Positions 11,508 to 24,130 of a DNA stretch of 64,000 nt are shown piece by piece. Source of the stretch: Saccharum officinarum (taxonomy: Eukaryota > Streptophyta > Magnoliopsida > Poales > Poaceae). A program made the translations under genes and the position numbers. The stretch's first letter is position 1, and each line of letters starts with the position of its first letter. The stretch is taken from assembly GCA_020631735.1 (NCBI GenBank), contig CM036162.1:89108016-89172015 (forward strand), written 5' to 3'. Below the pieces are notes generated by a model. That model searched no databases. It was not told the origin of the DNA and worked only from the letters and a program-made list of their open reading frames with translations.

Positions 11508-12651
11508 TGTCGGTACCAACAGTACGGGGGTACCCACATCCATCGCTAATAAAAAACTAAAACGACTGAAACCGCAATAAAAGGCAGCCCGCCTCGACCG
11601 CGTATCCAGTCCGCCCCGTACGAGGCCCGCTCGACGGGGCGCCTCGACCACGCTCCGGCTCCGACTTGTACGAGGCCCGCTCGACGGGGCGCCTCGACCG
11701 CGCCCCATCCCGTACAGCAAGATACCTCGACGGCGCTCCGACCCGCGCGAGGCTCGTCCGCCCACTGGGAAAAACTCCGACTCGCGTAAGCCCGGGTCGA
11801 GCGCCTCGACTCCTTCTCTTTACCTACCCCAGGACAAAAGCCATAGCATTTAATGCGGTTACCTACTACCACCTACCGGCATGGCTGCGACCAGGATCGA
11901 TGTGGGAATAATGCCCGTGTCAGATCTCACTATTTTACCGCCCATCCCGTGATAGGAGGTGAAAACCATCACTGTACCCACCTTACCGCGCACTGTTTAC
12001 CATCGATCACCCTCGAGGGAGGATAAGACAAGGCCCGTTCTCCGCAATCTTGGGGATTCAGCATTATCCATCCGGTCTCGACCCGGCCTCGACCCAACCT
12101 CGACGCTCGGCACATTTCAACGGCAAGGGAAGGACGATGTGGCACGGCGCTCCGGGTCATTTCGCCGTCTTGTATCCCATGACGCCATGGTGTCCAGGGA
12201 TGGCCGGCCATTCCCAGAGCACGTCGCTACGGTCAGCTCAACAGGAATCGACAAAACATCACCTCAAGGCTCCCCGTCGTCCTGGCCTCCTATCGCCCTA
12301 TAAAAGGGCAGGCTAGGGTTCTACAACGGGGACGGACGGACGGACAACGAAGAAATACAAGAGACAACAGGCAAGACGCAAGATAGAGATCGATATCTCA
12401 AGCAATCACCCTTGTCCTCTTTTTCCTCTCTTTGAGACTTGGGCTCGACGCCCTCTCTCGCATGCTTGTAACCCCTACACGAGCACTTTGGTGCAAGGAA
12501 ATACAAACTTCTCCCCCCCTGCTGGACGTAGGGCCTTCTTTTGCCCGAACCAGGATAAACCCCCGTGTGTTCTCCTTGCATCACCATCCAGGAAAGAGAC
12601 ACGCAGCATTTACTCGTTGGTTTAGGACCCCCTCGGGTCCGAACACCGATA
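11508..12651 (+). mobile_element. 5' LTR of the Tat/Retand-type element
   Basis: Begins TGTCGGTACC after the Athila protease and ends GAACACCGATA just before a primer-like site, with a TATA box at about 12297. Length is 1,144 bp. The end is TA where CA would be usual, which looks like one substitution. The element is oriented forward and drives the gag-pol frames below. The 3' LTR is absent from the assembled sequence and probably lies in the N gap. Confidence 0.8.
12297..12306 (+). promoter_or_regulatory. TATA box of the Tat-type LTR
   Basis: CCTATAAAAG in the LTR about 350 bp upstream of its end, with a purine-rich start region (GGGTTCTACAACGGGG) downstream. This is a standard plant TATA promoter for an LTR. 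Confidence 0.6.
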
Positions 12652-12652
12652 G

Positions 12653-12671
12653 TTGGCGCGCCAGGTAGGGG
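12653..12671 (+). other. Primer-binding site of the Tat-type element
   Basis: TTGGCGCGCCAGGTAGGGG directly follows the LTR end. The same string follows the LTR in many grass Tat-type elements. I cannot assign the tRNA with confidence. Confidence 0.6.
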
Positions 12672-12712
12672 ATCGCTGCGTGCCAACGTCGCTTTCTTGC
12701 CTTTTTTCCTAG

Positions 12713-15700
12713 ATGGCTGACCCCGAACGCCCTATTCCGTTGGCCACGGTGATCTGGTTCGGGAGTTTGGATTTCATGTCGCTTGGCTATGGCTACGATA
12801 TGGTCCTACTTCCACCCAGGCACCCAACTGACGAGGACTATGAGCTCTCCCAGCCCGGGGAGCAATCCGCCGGTACCGTCGCTCTAGGCGGGCGCGAGCC
12901 GCCCGACGACGACGAGCCTAGTACAACCACCGTCTTCACCTCGTGGAGGGTGATGGGATCCCCCGGTCCGGCACCACCCAGCCAGGCGCCGGCCCAGATC
13001 TCCTTGTGGAAGGTTTGGGTAGGACGAGCTTGACTGAGGGTAACATGCCAACAGAGAATCCCGCCGCTCCCCCGTCCGGTGAGACACCACTGTCCGGAGC
13101 ATCCATTCCGGCCCGGGCAGCAACATCTCCATCACCATTCCCGTTTGGGCTAGACTCGGCTGCCCGGGTATACGCATCTTCCGTGAGCACTCACATGAGT
13201 GCTTATGAGGAACCCCCCGGGCACCATCTACGCTCCACTCTGGACCCCGTTGCATCCACACCGGCTTCTGATTATCGGGACTCTACGGAGACACCGGAAA
13301 CAGAGCCCCATGTGACTGCTTCTCAATGTCGCAACCCCAGTGACGATTTGCAATGGCCACACATTCCCCCGTCATACTACTACTTTGGCGCTCCTGACTC
13401 CGACTCGACTGACGACACCTATGATCCGACCCACGAATGCTTCAACATCGATGTTAAAAGCACTTCGGAATTAGAGGACGAAGAGCCAGTCGAAGGAAGG
13501 CACACGCCACCTCATGTCGAGCTTCCTGCTGAGCGAGACGACCCTCAGTTCCTTGTGGATCAAGGAACGCAGCTCGAGCAGATTCATGAGTTGCAGGATA
13601 TGCTTGACGAGGAACGGGAAAACCTGGATCTACTCCAACAAACCCTCGAGCGTGAGCGTGCGGAACACGCACTTGGCGGGAGAGCTCGTGAGAGAGCTCG
13701 CGATGTCAACCGTCGCATCAACGAGGACCGGGTGGTCGACCCCCCGATTTTCGCTCGAGCCAGCCAGAACGTCATCGCTGCCGCCATGCTCCTCCGCAAC
13801 ATGCCCGAGCCGTCAAACCCCGACGCCCGTCGGGCTCGAGATGAAATCCGAGAACTCCTCGAGACCGCCGCCATGCAGCAGGCCGAGAGCTCTGCCTCGA
13901 GGCGACGCGAGGCAGCCTAGGAGCGGATCATTGAGCCCTCCCGACAGGAGAAAGAAGCCTCGGTTCACCCCGAGCCTGCCCGGCGAAACCGGGTAGCTCC
14001 GGCCCCTGAGCCCACCACCAACGACCATGAGCCTCGAGACTCCCGTGGCAACATCGTCGAGCGTCGCACGCGCAAGCACGGTGACGGCGTGCCTCGAGGC
14101 TACCACGTCCACAGGGGCGGACGCTACGACAGTTCGGAAGATCATAGCCCTTCACCCGAGCCCCCGGGTCCTCGAGTCTTCAGTAAGGCTATCCGTGAGA
14201 CGGTGCTCCCGGCTCGGTTTCACCCCCCCCACGACTCTCACCAAGTACAACGGCGAAACCAAACCCGAACTTTGGCTCGCCGATTTCCACTTGGCGTGTC
14301 AGCTGGGCGGGGCCACCGATGACTGGGTCATCATTCGACAACTCCCCCTGTTCCTCTCCGACACCGCCCGAGCCTGGCTCGAGGATCTCCCACCTCGACA
14401 GATCCACGACTGGGACGATCTCGTAAGGGTGTTTGAGGGAAATTTCAAGGGGACCTACATGCGCCCCGGCAACTCGTGGGACCTCCGGAGCTGCAAGCAG
14501 AAACCAGGTGAATCTCTCTGGGATTACATCCGGCGCTTCTCCCGGCAGCGTACCGAGCTTCCCAACGTCACCGACTCCGACGTAATTATGGCCTTCCTCT
14601 CCGGCACCACCTGTAAGGAGTTGGTCCGAGAATTGGGCCGTAACACTCCACTCACTGCCAACGGGTTGATGGACATTGTCACCAACTTCGCCGACGGCGA
14701 GGAGGCGGTTGGTGCAATCTTTGGTAGCGACCCGGAGAGGGGGAAGCAGAAGGTCGACGATCCCGCGAGCTCCACCCGGGGCTCTAAGAGAAACAACCAC
14801 AAGAAGAAGAAAGGCCAGCAGGGCAAGCTCGAGGCCCCAGCCGACGAGCTCGTCGCTGCTACCGAGCACAAGAAGCCTCGAGGCCCCCCTAGGGGGGGCA
14901 TCTTCGACAAAACGCTCAAAGAGCCGTGTCCCTACCACAAGGGACCCACTAACCATAACCTCAAAGACTGTCATATGCTTCGTAGGTACTTTGCGGGTGC
15001 CGGTGTCAAGAAGGACGACAAGAAGGAGGACCCTAAGAGTGATGACAAGGACGGGGGATTCCCCGAGATCCACGACTGCTTCATGATCTACGGAGGGCCC
15101 TCGACCCGCCTCTCGGCACGCCAGCGCAAGCGAGAACGGCGTGAGGTTTTCTCCGTACAAACGGCAGTCCCCCGCTTCCTTGATTGGTCTGCGGTGGCCA
15201 TCACTTTCGACCGTGACGACCACCCAGACTACGTCCCCAACCCGAGAGTCTATCCGCTCATTGTTGACCCCGTCATCACCAACACACGCCTCACCAAGGT
15301 GCTCATGGACAGCGGAAGCAGCCTCAACATCATCTACTCCCAGACCCTCGACCTTCTGGGGGTCGAGAGAGCGCGCCTCCAACCTAGCGTCGGGGGCTTC
15401 CATGGAGTCGTACCAGGAAAACGGGCGGAACCCCTCGGATGGGTCGATCTGCCTGTTTGTTTTGGCACTCCGGCCAACTTCAGAAAGGAGACTCTCACTT
15501 TCGAAGTGGTCGGATTCCGTGGAACGTACCACACTATCCTAGGGCGCCCATGCTATGCCAGGTTCATGGCAATCCCGAACTACACCTACCTCAAGCTCAA
15601 GATGCCAGGCCCAAACGGTGTCATCACTGTAGGGCCCTCATATGAACATGCCTACAAGTGCGACATCGAGTGCGTCGAGCACGGCGAGGCTGTTCTAGAG

Positions 15701-15868
15701 TCGGCGATCTTGGCTGCAGACCTCGACGGCCTCGCCAATGCGATTCCCGACCCAAAACGCCATGCCGGCAGCTTCGAGCCCGCGGAAGATGTCAAACTCA
15801 TACCCCTCGACCCCACTGTTCCCAAGGGAAAGGCGCTGAACGTCAGCGCCACCCTCGATCCTAAATAG
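12713..15868 (+). pseudogene. gag: Tat-type gag and aspartic protease
   Basis: The N-terminal part opens at 12713 (MADPERPIPL), shifts frame near 12940 and runs to about 14220 with a coiled coil around 13560-13680 (Glu/Leu/Arg-rich), broken by a TAG at 13918. After a second shift near 14220 the retrotransposon-gag domain reads LWLADFHLACQLGGATDDW and FKGTYMRPGNSWDLRSCKQK (about 14270-14510). A basic linker and CPYHKGPTNHNLKDC, a degenerate zinc-knuckle-like motif, lie near 14930. Protease follows with VLMDSGSSLNIIYS (active DSG, about 15300) and TILGRPCYARFMAIPNY. The frame ends at a TAG at 15866-15868; the same frame continues as pol, so one nonsense change separates them. The lesions are few, indicating a fairly young copy. 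Confidence 0.85.
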
Positions 15869-15874
15869 GAAGCA

Positions 15875-17959
15875 GTGATCGTCGACTTTCTCCGCGCAAA
15901 TGTCGACATCTTTGCGTGGAGTCCCTCGGATATACCAGGCATACCCAGGGAAGTCGCTGAGCACGCCTTGGAGATCCGGGCCGGATCCAAACCGGTGAAG
16001 CAACGCCTGCGTCGCTTCGATGAGGAGAAGCACAGGGTCATTGGCGAGGAGATACACAAGCTGTTGGAGGCCGGATTCATCAAGGAGGTTCATCATCCCG
16101 AGTGGCTAGCTAATCCTGTATTAGTTAGGAAAAAGAGTGGAAAATGGAGGATGTGTGTAGACTATACCAGTTTAAATAAAGCATGTCCAAAAGTTCCCTT
16201 TCCTTTGCCACACATTGACCAAATTGTTGACTCCACTGCGGGATGTGAAACTCTCTCATTCTTAGATGCATACTCCGGCTACCACCAAATCAAAATGAAG
16301 GAGTCCGACCAGCTTGCAACTTCATTCATCACCCCATTCGGCATGTATTGCTACGTTACGATGCCCTTCGGTCTCCAGAACATGGGGGCTACGTACCAGC
16401 GATGCATGCAACACGTTTTCGGAAAGCACATTGGGTCGACCGTCGAGGCTTATGTCGACGACATCGTTGTCAAAACCAAACAAGCCGACGATCTGGTCAA
16501 TGACCTCGACATTGCGTTCAAATGCCTCCGGGCAAAAAACATCAGACTCAATCTAGAGAAATGCGTCTTTGGCGTCCCACGAGGTATGCTTTTAGGGTTC
16601 ATCGTGTCTAAACGTGGCATCGAGGCCAACCCTAAAAAAATCTCTGCGATAACCAAGATGGGCCCCATCCGAGATCTGAAGGGCGTACAGAGGGTCACAG
16701 GTTGCTTGGCGGCACTCAGCCGTTTCATTTCGCGCCTCGGCGAAAAAGCACTCCCTCTGTACCATCTCTTGAAGAAATCGGAGCATTTTTCCTGGACCCT
16801 TGAGGCTGAGGAGGCTCTCACAAAACTCAAGGCCACACTCTCTAACTCACCAATCCTCGTCCCTCCAACCCCGGGGGAACCACTCCTACTCTATGTCGCC
16901 GCGACATCACAAGTAGTCAGTGCTGCCCTGGTTGTCGAACGGGCCGAGGAGGCACATACCTTGCTCGTCCAGAGGCCGGTCTATTTCATTAGTGAGGTGC
17001 TCTCAGAAACCAAGATTCGATACCCACAGATCCAGAAACTGCTATATGCCGTCATCCTGACACGGCGCAAGCTCCGACACTACTTCGAGGGTCACCCGAT
17101 TACTGTGGTTTCTTCTTTCCCCCTGGGAGAGATAGCCCAGAACCGGGAAGCCTCGGGTAGGGTTGCCAAATGGGCAGTCGAACTCATGGGCGAGACCTTG
17201 TCCTATGCGCCGAGAAAAGCTATCAAGTTGCAGGTGTTAGCAGATTTCCTGGCTGAGTGGACCGACACCCAACTCCCCCCTGCACAGCTTCAGGCGGAGC
17301 TGTGGACCATGTACTTCGATGGGTCATTGATGAAAACGGGAGCAGGCACGGGTTTGCTCTTCGTCTCACCCCTCGGGGTTCACATACGCTACGTCATCCG
17401 GCTTCATTTTCCTGCGTCTAACAACGTCGCCGAATACGAGGCGCTCGTCACGGGATTAAGAATCGCCGTCGAGCTCGGGGTCCGACACCTTGACGTTCGA
17501 GGCGACTCCCAACTCGTGATCGATCAGGTCATGAAGAGCTCGAGCTGCCGTGACCCCAAGATGGAAGCCTACTGCCAAGAAGTACGGCGCCTCGAGGACA
17601 AGTTTCACGGCCTCGAGCTCAACCACATCGCACGCAGGTATAATGAGGCCGCCGATGAACTGGCAAAAATCGCGTCCAGTCGAGCTACGGTTCCACCGGA
17701 CGTTTTCGCAAAAGACCTTCAGCAGCCATCCGTCGACCTCGGGCCAGACGGAGGGGTTGACGGGACGTCACTCGACCCTCCACCTGAGGCAGAAGCCCCC
17801 TCGACCGGGGCTGAAGCCATGCAGGTGGAAGACTTGACCCCACCGTCTGACCTCGAGCCTGACTGGCGCGTTCCGTACCTCGACTACCTCAGCCGAGGGG
17901 ACCTCCCTCGGATAAGACTGAGGCTCGACGGATCGCACGCCGGGCCAAAACCTTTGTAA
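15875..17959 (+). pseudogene. pol: Tat-type reverse transcriptase with two RNase H domains
   Basis: Reverse transcriptase copies element RNA to DNA. It begins in frame with gag-protease just after the stop at 15866. Visible RT blocks are KKSGKWRMCVDYTSLNKACPK, FLDAYSGYHQI, TPFGMYCYVTMPFGLQN and the catalytic YVDD (about 16452). The RT-linked RNase H region follows at about 16780-17260 (VISEVLSETKIRYPQIQKLLYA type). A second RNase H of the archaeal type then reads MYFDGSLMKTGAG, NNVAEYEALVTGL and DVRGDSQLVIDQV (about 17305-17660). This dual RNase H arrangement is diagnostic of the Tat lineage of plant gypsy elements. A frameshift near 17930 moves the reading into the integrase frame. Confidence 0.9.
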
Positions 17960-19103
17960 TCATTGGCGACAGCAGAGAGCTCTACCGCCGTAGCCCTACT
18001 GGTATCCTCCAACGATGCATCACAAATGAGCAAGGCAGGAACCTGCTCAGCGATCTCCACTCGGGGGCTTGCGGTCACCACGCAGCACCTCGAACCCTCG
18101 TCGGAAACGCCTTTCGACAAGGATTCTATTGGCCGACCGCGGTCTCCGACGCTGTCAAGCTAGTACGCTCCTGCAAGGGTTGTCAGTACTATGCGAGACG
18201 AACCCATCTTCCGGCACATGCCCTGCAAACTATCCCCATCACATGGCCGTTTGCCGTTTGGGGGCTCGACCTTGTCGGACCATTGAAAAGGACAACTGGC
18301 GGCTTCACCCACTTGCTCGTCGCAATCGACAAATTCTCCAAGTGGATCGAGGCCCGCCCTATCACCAGCATCAGGTCCGAGCAAGCTGTGCTCTTCTTCA
18401 CCGACATTATTCATCGCTTTGGGGTCCCCAACTGTATCATCACAGACAATGGCACCCAGTTCACTGGTAAAAAGTTTTTGGATTTCTGCGACAGCCACCA
18501 CATCCGAGTGCTCTGGTCAGCCGTGGCCCATCCAAAAACAAACGGTCAGGTGGAACGTGCCAATGGCATGGTCCTACAAGGCCTGAAACCAGAATCTTTG
18601 ACAAACTAAATAAACATGGCAAAAGATGGGCTGCCGAGCTACCCTCGGTCCTATGGAGCCTAAGAACAACGCCGAGTCGAGCCACGGGGTTCACTCCGTT
18701 CTTCTTAGTCTACGGGTCTGAGGCTATGCTCCCAACTGATATAGAATACGGATCCCCAAGGTTGAAGGCCTACAACGAAAGAAATAATGACGCCACAAGA
18801 CAGGACGCCCTCGACCAGCTCGAGGAAGCCCGAGATGTGGCTCTGTTGCATTCTGCCAGGTACCAGCAGGGTCTCCGACGCTACCACGACAGACACGTCC
18901 GCAAGCGTGACCTCAACGTCGGCGACTTGGTGCTACGGCGGAACCAGAACACCAAGGGACGGCACAAGCTCACACCACCATGGGAAGGGCCGTACATCAT
19001 CGCAGAAGTACTAAAGCCGGGCACCTACAAGCTATCCAACGAGAAGGGCGAAATCCTCACCAACGCTTGGAACATTGAACAGCTACGTCGCTTCTTTCCT
19101 TAA
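17930..19103 (+). pseudogene. Tat-type integrase
   Basis: Integrase inserts the cDNA into the genome. The HHCC zinc domain is readable around 18060-18190 (GACGHH ... CKGCQYYARRTH). The catalytic core follows with WGLDLVGPL, TDNGTQFTGKKF and a Glu in HPKTNGQVERANG (D, D, E all present; about 18260-18560). A frameshift near 18590 leads to the C-terminal part, with FTPFFLVYGSEAMLP and a GPYIIAEVLKPGTYKL chromo-like/SH3-like tail, ending at 19103. Two frameshifts separate it from RT-RNase H and split it internally; catalytic residues are retained. Confidence 0.85.
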
Positions 19104-19334
19104 AAAGCCTCGAGGCTCTGTATTTTCTTTTTCGTCAATAAAGAATACAGCGATGTTCAAACTTTCATTTCACAATGAGGAAGGATCGACTCTGCACTCC
19201 CAGAATCGACCCTCCCTCGGGGCTACAAGGGGGGAACCCCCAGTCCCGAAAAAACTTATGCTCTTTTTTAAATTTAAGAACCGCTTCTTAGATCGACTTC
19301 GCTGCAAGAGCACCCTAAGGTTCGAAAGGGCTCT

Positions 19335-19640
19335 CGAGTCAGGAGTATCACCTACGCCTCCGAGGCTACGGTACCTCCACTCACCCCTCACACCTTTTAG
19401 AGGTGCGACTTCATGCTAGGGAGATCTAAATAACGGTTCCTAACTTTGAAAAAGAACATACCCCTGTCGCTTAGATCAGGCTCTCACACGATTTACAAGG
19501 CCGCAACATCACCCTGAAGCTCGAGGGCAGTTGAGCCGTGAGATCACTTACGCCCCGAGGCTACGGTACCTCCACTCGCTCCCTTACGCCAAAGGATGCA
19601 ACTGCGTGCTAAGTAAATCACGCGAGAACACGATCCAAGC
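19335..19640 (+). repeat. About 195-bp direct repeat after pol
   Basis: CGAGGCTACGGTACCTCCAC occurs at 19361 and again at 19556, each in a similar context (Ala/Tyr-like CCTACGCC before, CACTC...TGCGTGCTA or TCATGCTA after). The spacing of 195 bp marks two diverged copies. The 19104-19780 interval otherwise holds no gene I can see. Confidence 0.6.
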
Positions 19641-19780
19641 GATAAAGGGAAGAAAAGCTCGAATAAAACTAAATTAACCACGAACCGGTTTATGTTTCGA
19701 GTTCTTAGGGCCTTCGAGGCCACCATGACCAAAATTCAAAATACTAACTTATTACATGGGCCTTCATGCCCAGATTTGGC

Positions 19781-22700
19781 TCACAGGCCCTCATCGTCAG
19801 CAGGCGGAACCACCTCGGCTTCAAAAAGCGAGGCCAGACGGCTTCCAGGCTCTTCCGCGGCTTCAATCAGCTCCAGGCAGGCATCCTCGTTCTCCTCGTC
19901 CGTCCGATCCGGGTCTGTGATGAAGCCATCAGCGACGAGCTTCATGTCGAACACAAACCCTGAACGGACGACGGCCAGCGCCCTCTTTACGCCGTGATGG
20001 AGGCCGTCCCGTATCTTCTCCCGGGCAAGGCGGCCCAGCGCCACCATCCGACGGACGAAGGAGTTCCCCGAAACATCTTCCCCGGTGTCGGCATCGGGCT
20101 CGACCCCAGGCCGTCACACACGGTGGTGATCGCGCCCTGGAGCAGCTGGGTCCTCCGGATCTCGGCTTCGAGGAGGCTCTGGAAGGAGTTGGCAGAAGAT
20201 TGGGCCTCTCGATTCTCCCTCTCCAGCTCTGAAACACGATAAACAAATTAATACCCAACACGAGGCCCTCAACGTCGTGGCCGTAACAATCACACTTACC
20301 CTCGATATGGGTCTGCAGGCCCACGACCTCGTTGCGAAGCCCCCCGCACGTCCGCTCGAGCCCTAGGAGGGCGCTGTCCTTGTCACTGATGGTCGCCTTT
20401 AGCGCCTCGATCTCTTGCCGAGCAGACTCGAGAGCTGCGTCCTTCTCTTGGACGGCTCCCTTTAGCGTCATGACCTTATCCTTCAGAGCATCAGAACGAG
20501 CGCTGGCCTGCTCGACCTCGACGTTGAGGGCGTCGCGCTGACGGCTAACCTGGGAGACATCCTCCTCGAGCTCCTTCACCCGTCTCGACAGGGGCTCGAG
20601 ATCCCTGCGGGCCTGGGCAGCCTCCTCCCGAGCCTTGTCCATGTCAGTGCGCATCACGGCTTCGGCCGCCCAAGCCTGCATCGCCTCCTCCTTCACCACC
20701 GCGTACGCGACGCGCAGCTCAGCCATTTCGGCGTTCCGATCGGAAAGCCGTTTCTAGGCCTCCTCGACCAGGACCCGTTGCTGAGACAGCGCGGCCCACA
20801 CGCCACTCTCATCCCGGATGAAGAGTGACTTGCGGCGGGAGTACTCCTTCAGCTCCTGAACGCAATCCAAAAAAAAAAAAGGTTAAAAAGCCGAGGGAAA
20901 AAGACACCAAGAAAACCACGGAGAAAGACGACGGGTCGATCATACCTCGGTGGCATCCCGCATACTCTGCGACACGGCCTCGGACGCCACTTGGAGCAAC
21001 CGATCAAGGTGCCGGCGGACGCCCTCGAGGTACTCCCATCGGTGCACTTCATCTTTGTCGTTCAGGACAAAGATGGGCTCGGCGTCGGGGTTCGTGGCGT
21101 CCCTAAACTGGAGGGACGGCCCCCCCACCTCGGTATCTCCGTCTCTGCCCGCGCTATCGCCAGCGCGGCGATGTCGGGCCATGACGACGACGACCCGGCC
21201 GGGGCGTCTCCCGGTCCCGCGGAAGGACCGGCCTCGCCCGCAGTTCCCGCCTCTCCAACGGCCGTCGAGGCACCGGCCTGATCCGCGGCCTCGCCCCCTC
21301 GACCCCCATCACTTGTTTCCCTTTGTCCACGGGGTGTCGTCGAGGGTAAGGTCCACGGTCATGGGTGCCCGCCCTCCTAAGGGAACTGGCCCCTCAACCG
21401 CCGGCGCCTCCGGAGCCGGCGCCTCGACCGACGACGGCTCCGGTACCGGCGCCTCGACCGTTGGCGCCCCCGGAGCCGGTGCCTCTTCTTCTGGTGCTCC
21501 GGTTAGGGGCTCGACCGCCCCGCCCTCCACCATACCCGCTGGCTCCGCCGACGGGTCTTGCTGTGGCCGCGACCCCCTCGCCAGGGCCGCCTCCTGCCCC
21601 GACGCCGACGCGACCTCCTCCATGGTCACGTCAGCACCCGCCCACTCCGTGCCGCGGACGGGTGCCTCGCCCGTCGCGATCTCGACAGCAGCCTTGGCCG
21701 TCGCCGATGACCTGGGCCCCACCTCGACCGCACCGGGCGCCACTATCTCCACCGGTTCGGACCCCTCCATGGTAGGACTAGGGCCAGCAACCACCATGGC
21801 ATCTGCTGCCCCCTGCCGTTGTCACAGGCACCCCTTCGTGGCCTCGACCTGCCGGACCCAGGCCGCATCCTGCTCCGTGTCCGGTTAAGGACAACGGCGC
21901 TGGCCCGCAGTGACTTCACGGGGGTAGGCCCCATCGGCTCCGCCTTCCGCTTTAACCTGCAAAGTGAGAAGAAATGTCAGCCAACGGATCCAGAGAAAGG
22001 CAGAACAACCAAGCAGAAACGCTTACCCGGAAATCGGCACCAAGGGCCTCGACCCCGTGCGAGCCGAGCCTCCCGGGGCGGCCGATTGTGGCCTTGCAGC
22101 GACCCCACCAGCAGGCCGGGCACTCCTTGGGGCCCTTACCGACGCACCGCCTTGCGCCTTCTGTGCCTCCGAGGCCAGCTGGCCTCGGGTTCTCACGCCT
22201 GCCGACGCCGCCGCCGTTGACGACGCCGGTACCACCGTCCCAGCCCCTGCCCGAGCTTGCGGGGCCTGGGCTGGTGCGGGTCCCGTTGACCCCTCTTGCT
22301 GGGTCCGGGGTAAAGCGGCCCCTCCCGTCGAGGGGCCCGTCTCCTTCTCCGTCTTCTCCTCCTCCTCGGACTCCTCGACCACGACGACCGAGGAGGACGC
22401 CCCCTGATGGGCTCCAGCAGGGGCGAATGTCGGGAAGGTCCCCCAGTCCGGTCGCGGTCTCATACCGCGACAGGGCGTCGTCGTCTTCGCCGCTGCTGTC
22501 GTCGTCCTCCCCGAGATCGTCTCGGAAGGCGACGGCGCCAGGGGGACCCCGTCGATGGTCTGCTGGCGCCGGAGCTTCTTCAACGCCTCCGCCTCTTTGG
22601 CCTTGCGGATTGCCCGCTTCTTGGCCGTCTCCTTGGTTTGCTTCTTCTTGGAGGCATGCTGGCGTCGAGCCTCCCGGGCGGGCGGTCCTCTGGGACTGGC

Positions 22701-23725
22701 GGACGCGTTTCCCGCAGCGCCGACAAATCCTACGCGCCGGCCTCGACCAAATCAGCGAAATCCAAAAATAAACGAAATTAGCAAACATACTAGCCCTAAG
22801 ATACGTACCACGGCTCGAACCCTTCGGTAGGTCTCATGGGGACCCGGTTGGCCTCCTCCACCTTGAAGTTCCCAACCATCCGGCGCGCTCGCCGGAGGAC
22901 CTCCTCGAGGGCAAGGGATTCGTGGGACATCCGGGTCCCCTCCAGAGATGCCTCCGGAGTCATCTGGTCGAGGCGGAGACGACGCCGGCACAGCGGCATC
23001 ACTCTGCGGCGATGGAAGGCCGCGGCCACCGCCGCAGCCGTCAAGCCCCGAAGGCGAAGCTGCTGCAGCGCCGCCAGCAGCGGGTCCAGGCGCGGCTTCT
23101 CGGCTTCCGGCACTCCGTACGTCCAGCGATCCTCTCGAGCGGTCAGCACGCGGCCGGTGTACCTCGGCAACTGATTTTCATCGTTGCGGAGGTAGAACCA
23201 ACCCTCGTGCCACCCGCTGTTCGAAGAGATGAGGCGAGCCGGGATGTACAGATCCGCCCGGCTCGACCTCACCTGCAGGACGCAGCTCCCTACTCGAGCC
23301 GCGCACAGGACGCCCTTCTCCCCCGCCTTCTTGGCGAAGAGCTCGGCCTTGAAAAGGTGAAGCCACAGGTTCCACTGCGGCTCCACCCCAAGGTAGCCCT
23401 CGCAGACCGCCGCGAAGATGGCGGCCTGCGCGACGGCGTTGGGGGCAAGGTGGTGAAGCTCCACCTGGTAGTAGTGGAGGAGCGCGCGCATGAAGACGGA
23501 CGCCGGCACGCCAAACCCCCGCTCGTGGAAGCAGACGAAGCTCACCACGTACCCTTCAGGGGGCGCCGGCTCCCGGTGGGCAGGAGGCGGCGCGATCCAC
23601 TCCGGCTGCGACCGGCTCGTCCTTGGCCGCAGCAGCCCGTCCTCGACCAACTCTTCCAACCTCCTCTCCGTCACCGAGGAGGCGGCCCAGTCGTCGGCGG
23701 GGAGGATCTGGCTCTTTCCTGCCAT
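19781..23725 (-). pseudogene. Antisense five-exon gene of the Tat-type element
   Basis: On the strand opposite gag-pol, five coding blocks are bounded by good splice sites. Exon A (22809-23725) starts MAGKSQILPADDW and carries the putative gypsy-type transposon domain (Pfam PF04195 pattern): FHERGFGVPASVFMRALLHYY and FAAVCEGYLGVEPQWNLW. Exon B (22027-22729) is basic then Pro/Ser/Glu-rich. Exon C (20946-21956) is Pro/Ala/Glu-rich. Exon D (20300-20855) and exon E (19781-20228) form a long coiled coil plus a helical end. Joining C-D-E keeps one frame across both introns (GAG|GTATGA, TTCAG|GAG; G|GTAAGTG, TTTCAG|AG). Lesions: TAG at 20754-20756, frame slips in exon C and at its GGGGGGG run near 21120, and A-B joining is out of frame. 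Tat elements such as Grande and Retand are known to carry antisense ORFs; their role is unknown. Confidence 0.78.
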
Positions 23726-23869
23726 CGGTGCTGTCGGAAGGGGGTGGACGGAGAGGATGCGGTGGCGGCAGCGATGCGGGCGGAGAGCGCAATAAGGCAA
23801 GGGTTGTCTGAGGCAGAAGATTGCAGGAGCGCAAGGGACCGGTGGGGAACGCAGACCCCTAGGCCTTGA

Positions 23870-24127
23870 TTTTATATGCCCAGGCGGAAGCCCAACGGCC
23901 GCGCGAAAAGGTAGGAACAGTTTCCCGCATTAAATGCGCCCACCTAACCGTTTCCTTACATCTCGCAGGAGTTGGGCACGTGGCCGTCCCCACGTCGTAA
24001 CCGTACGCCACGTCGCCCACTACCGCGCCGATCTCGCTCCCTCCTAAAAAGACGCGCCCGGCTAACGGGCGGGGGAGGGATCCGCGGACGGATATTCCCA
24101 GATACCTGGGAAACGGGCCCGAGCCCG
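23870..24127 (+). other. Intergenic promoter-side region of the antisense gene
   Basis: This stretch lies upstream of the antisense gene start and downstream of nothing coding on the plus strand. On the minus strand it would hold that gene's promoter; TATAAAATCAAG-like sequence occurs near 23866-23877 on the minus strand (plus strand CTTGATTTTATATG), about 140 bp before the ATG at 23725. I see no protein gene in it. Confidence 0.4.
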
Positions 24128-24130
24128 GTA

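Noticed and set aside
11508..11530. Start of the Tat LTR as a target duplication with the right flank
   Set aside because: The five bases before it (CTACT) cannot be matched because the right end is in the gap.
14189..15532. 447-codon minus-strand open frame
   Set aside because: Shadow of the GC-rich Tat gag-protease frame; no domain and no start context.
22922..23869. 315-codon plus-strand open frame
   Set aside because: Opposite strand of antisense exon A, whose domain match is clear.
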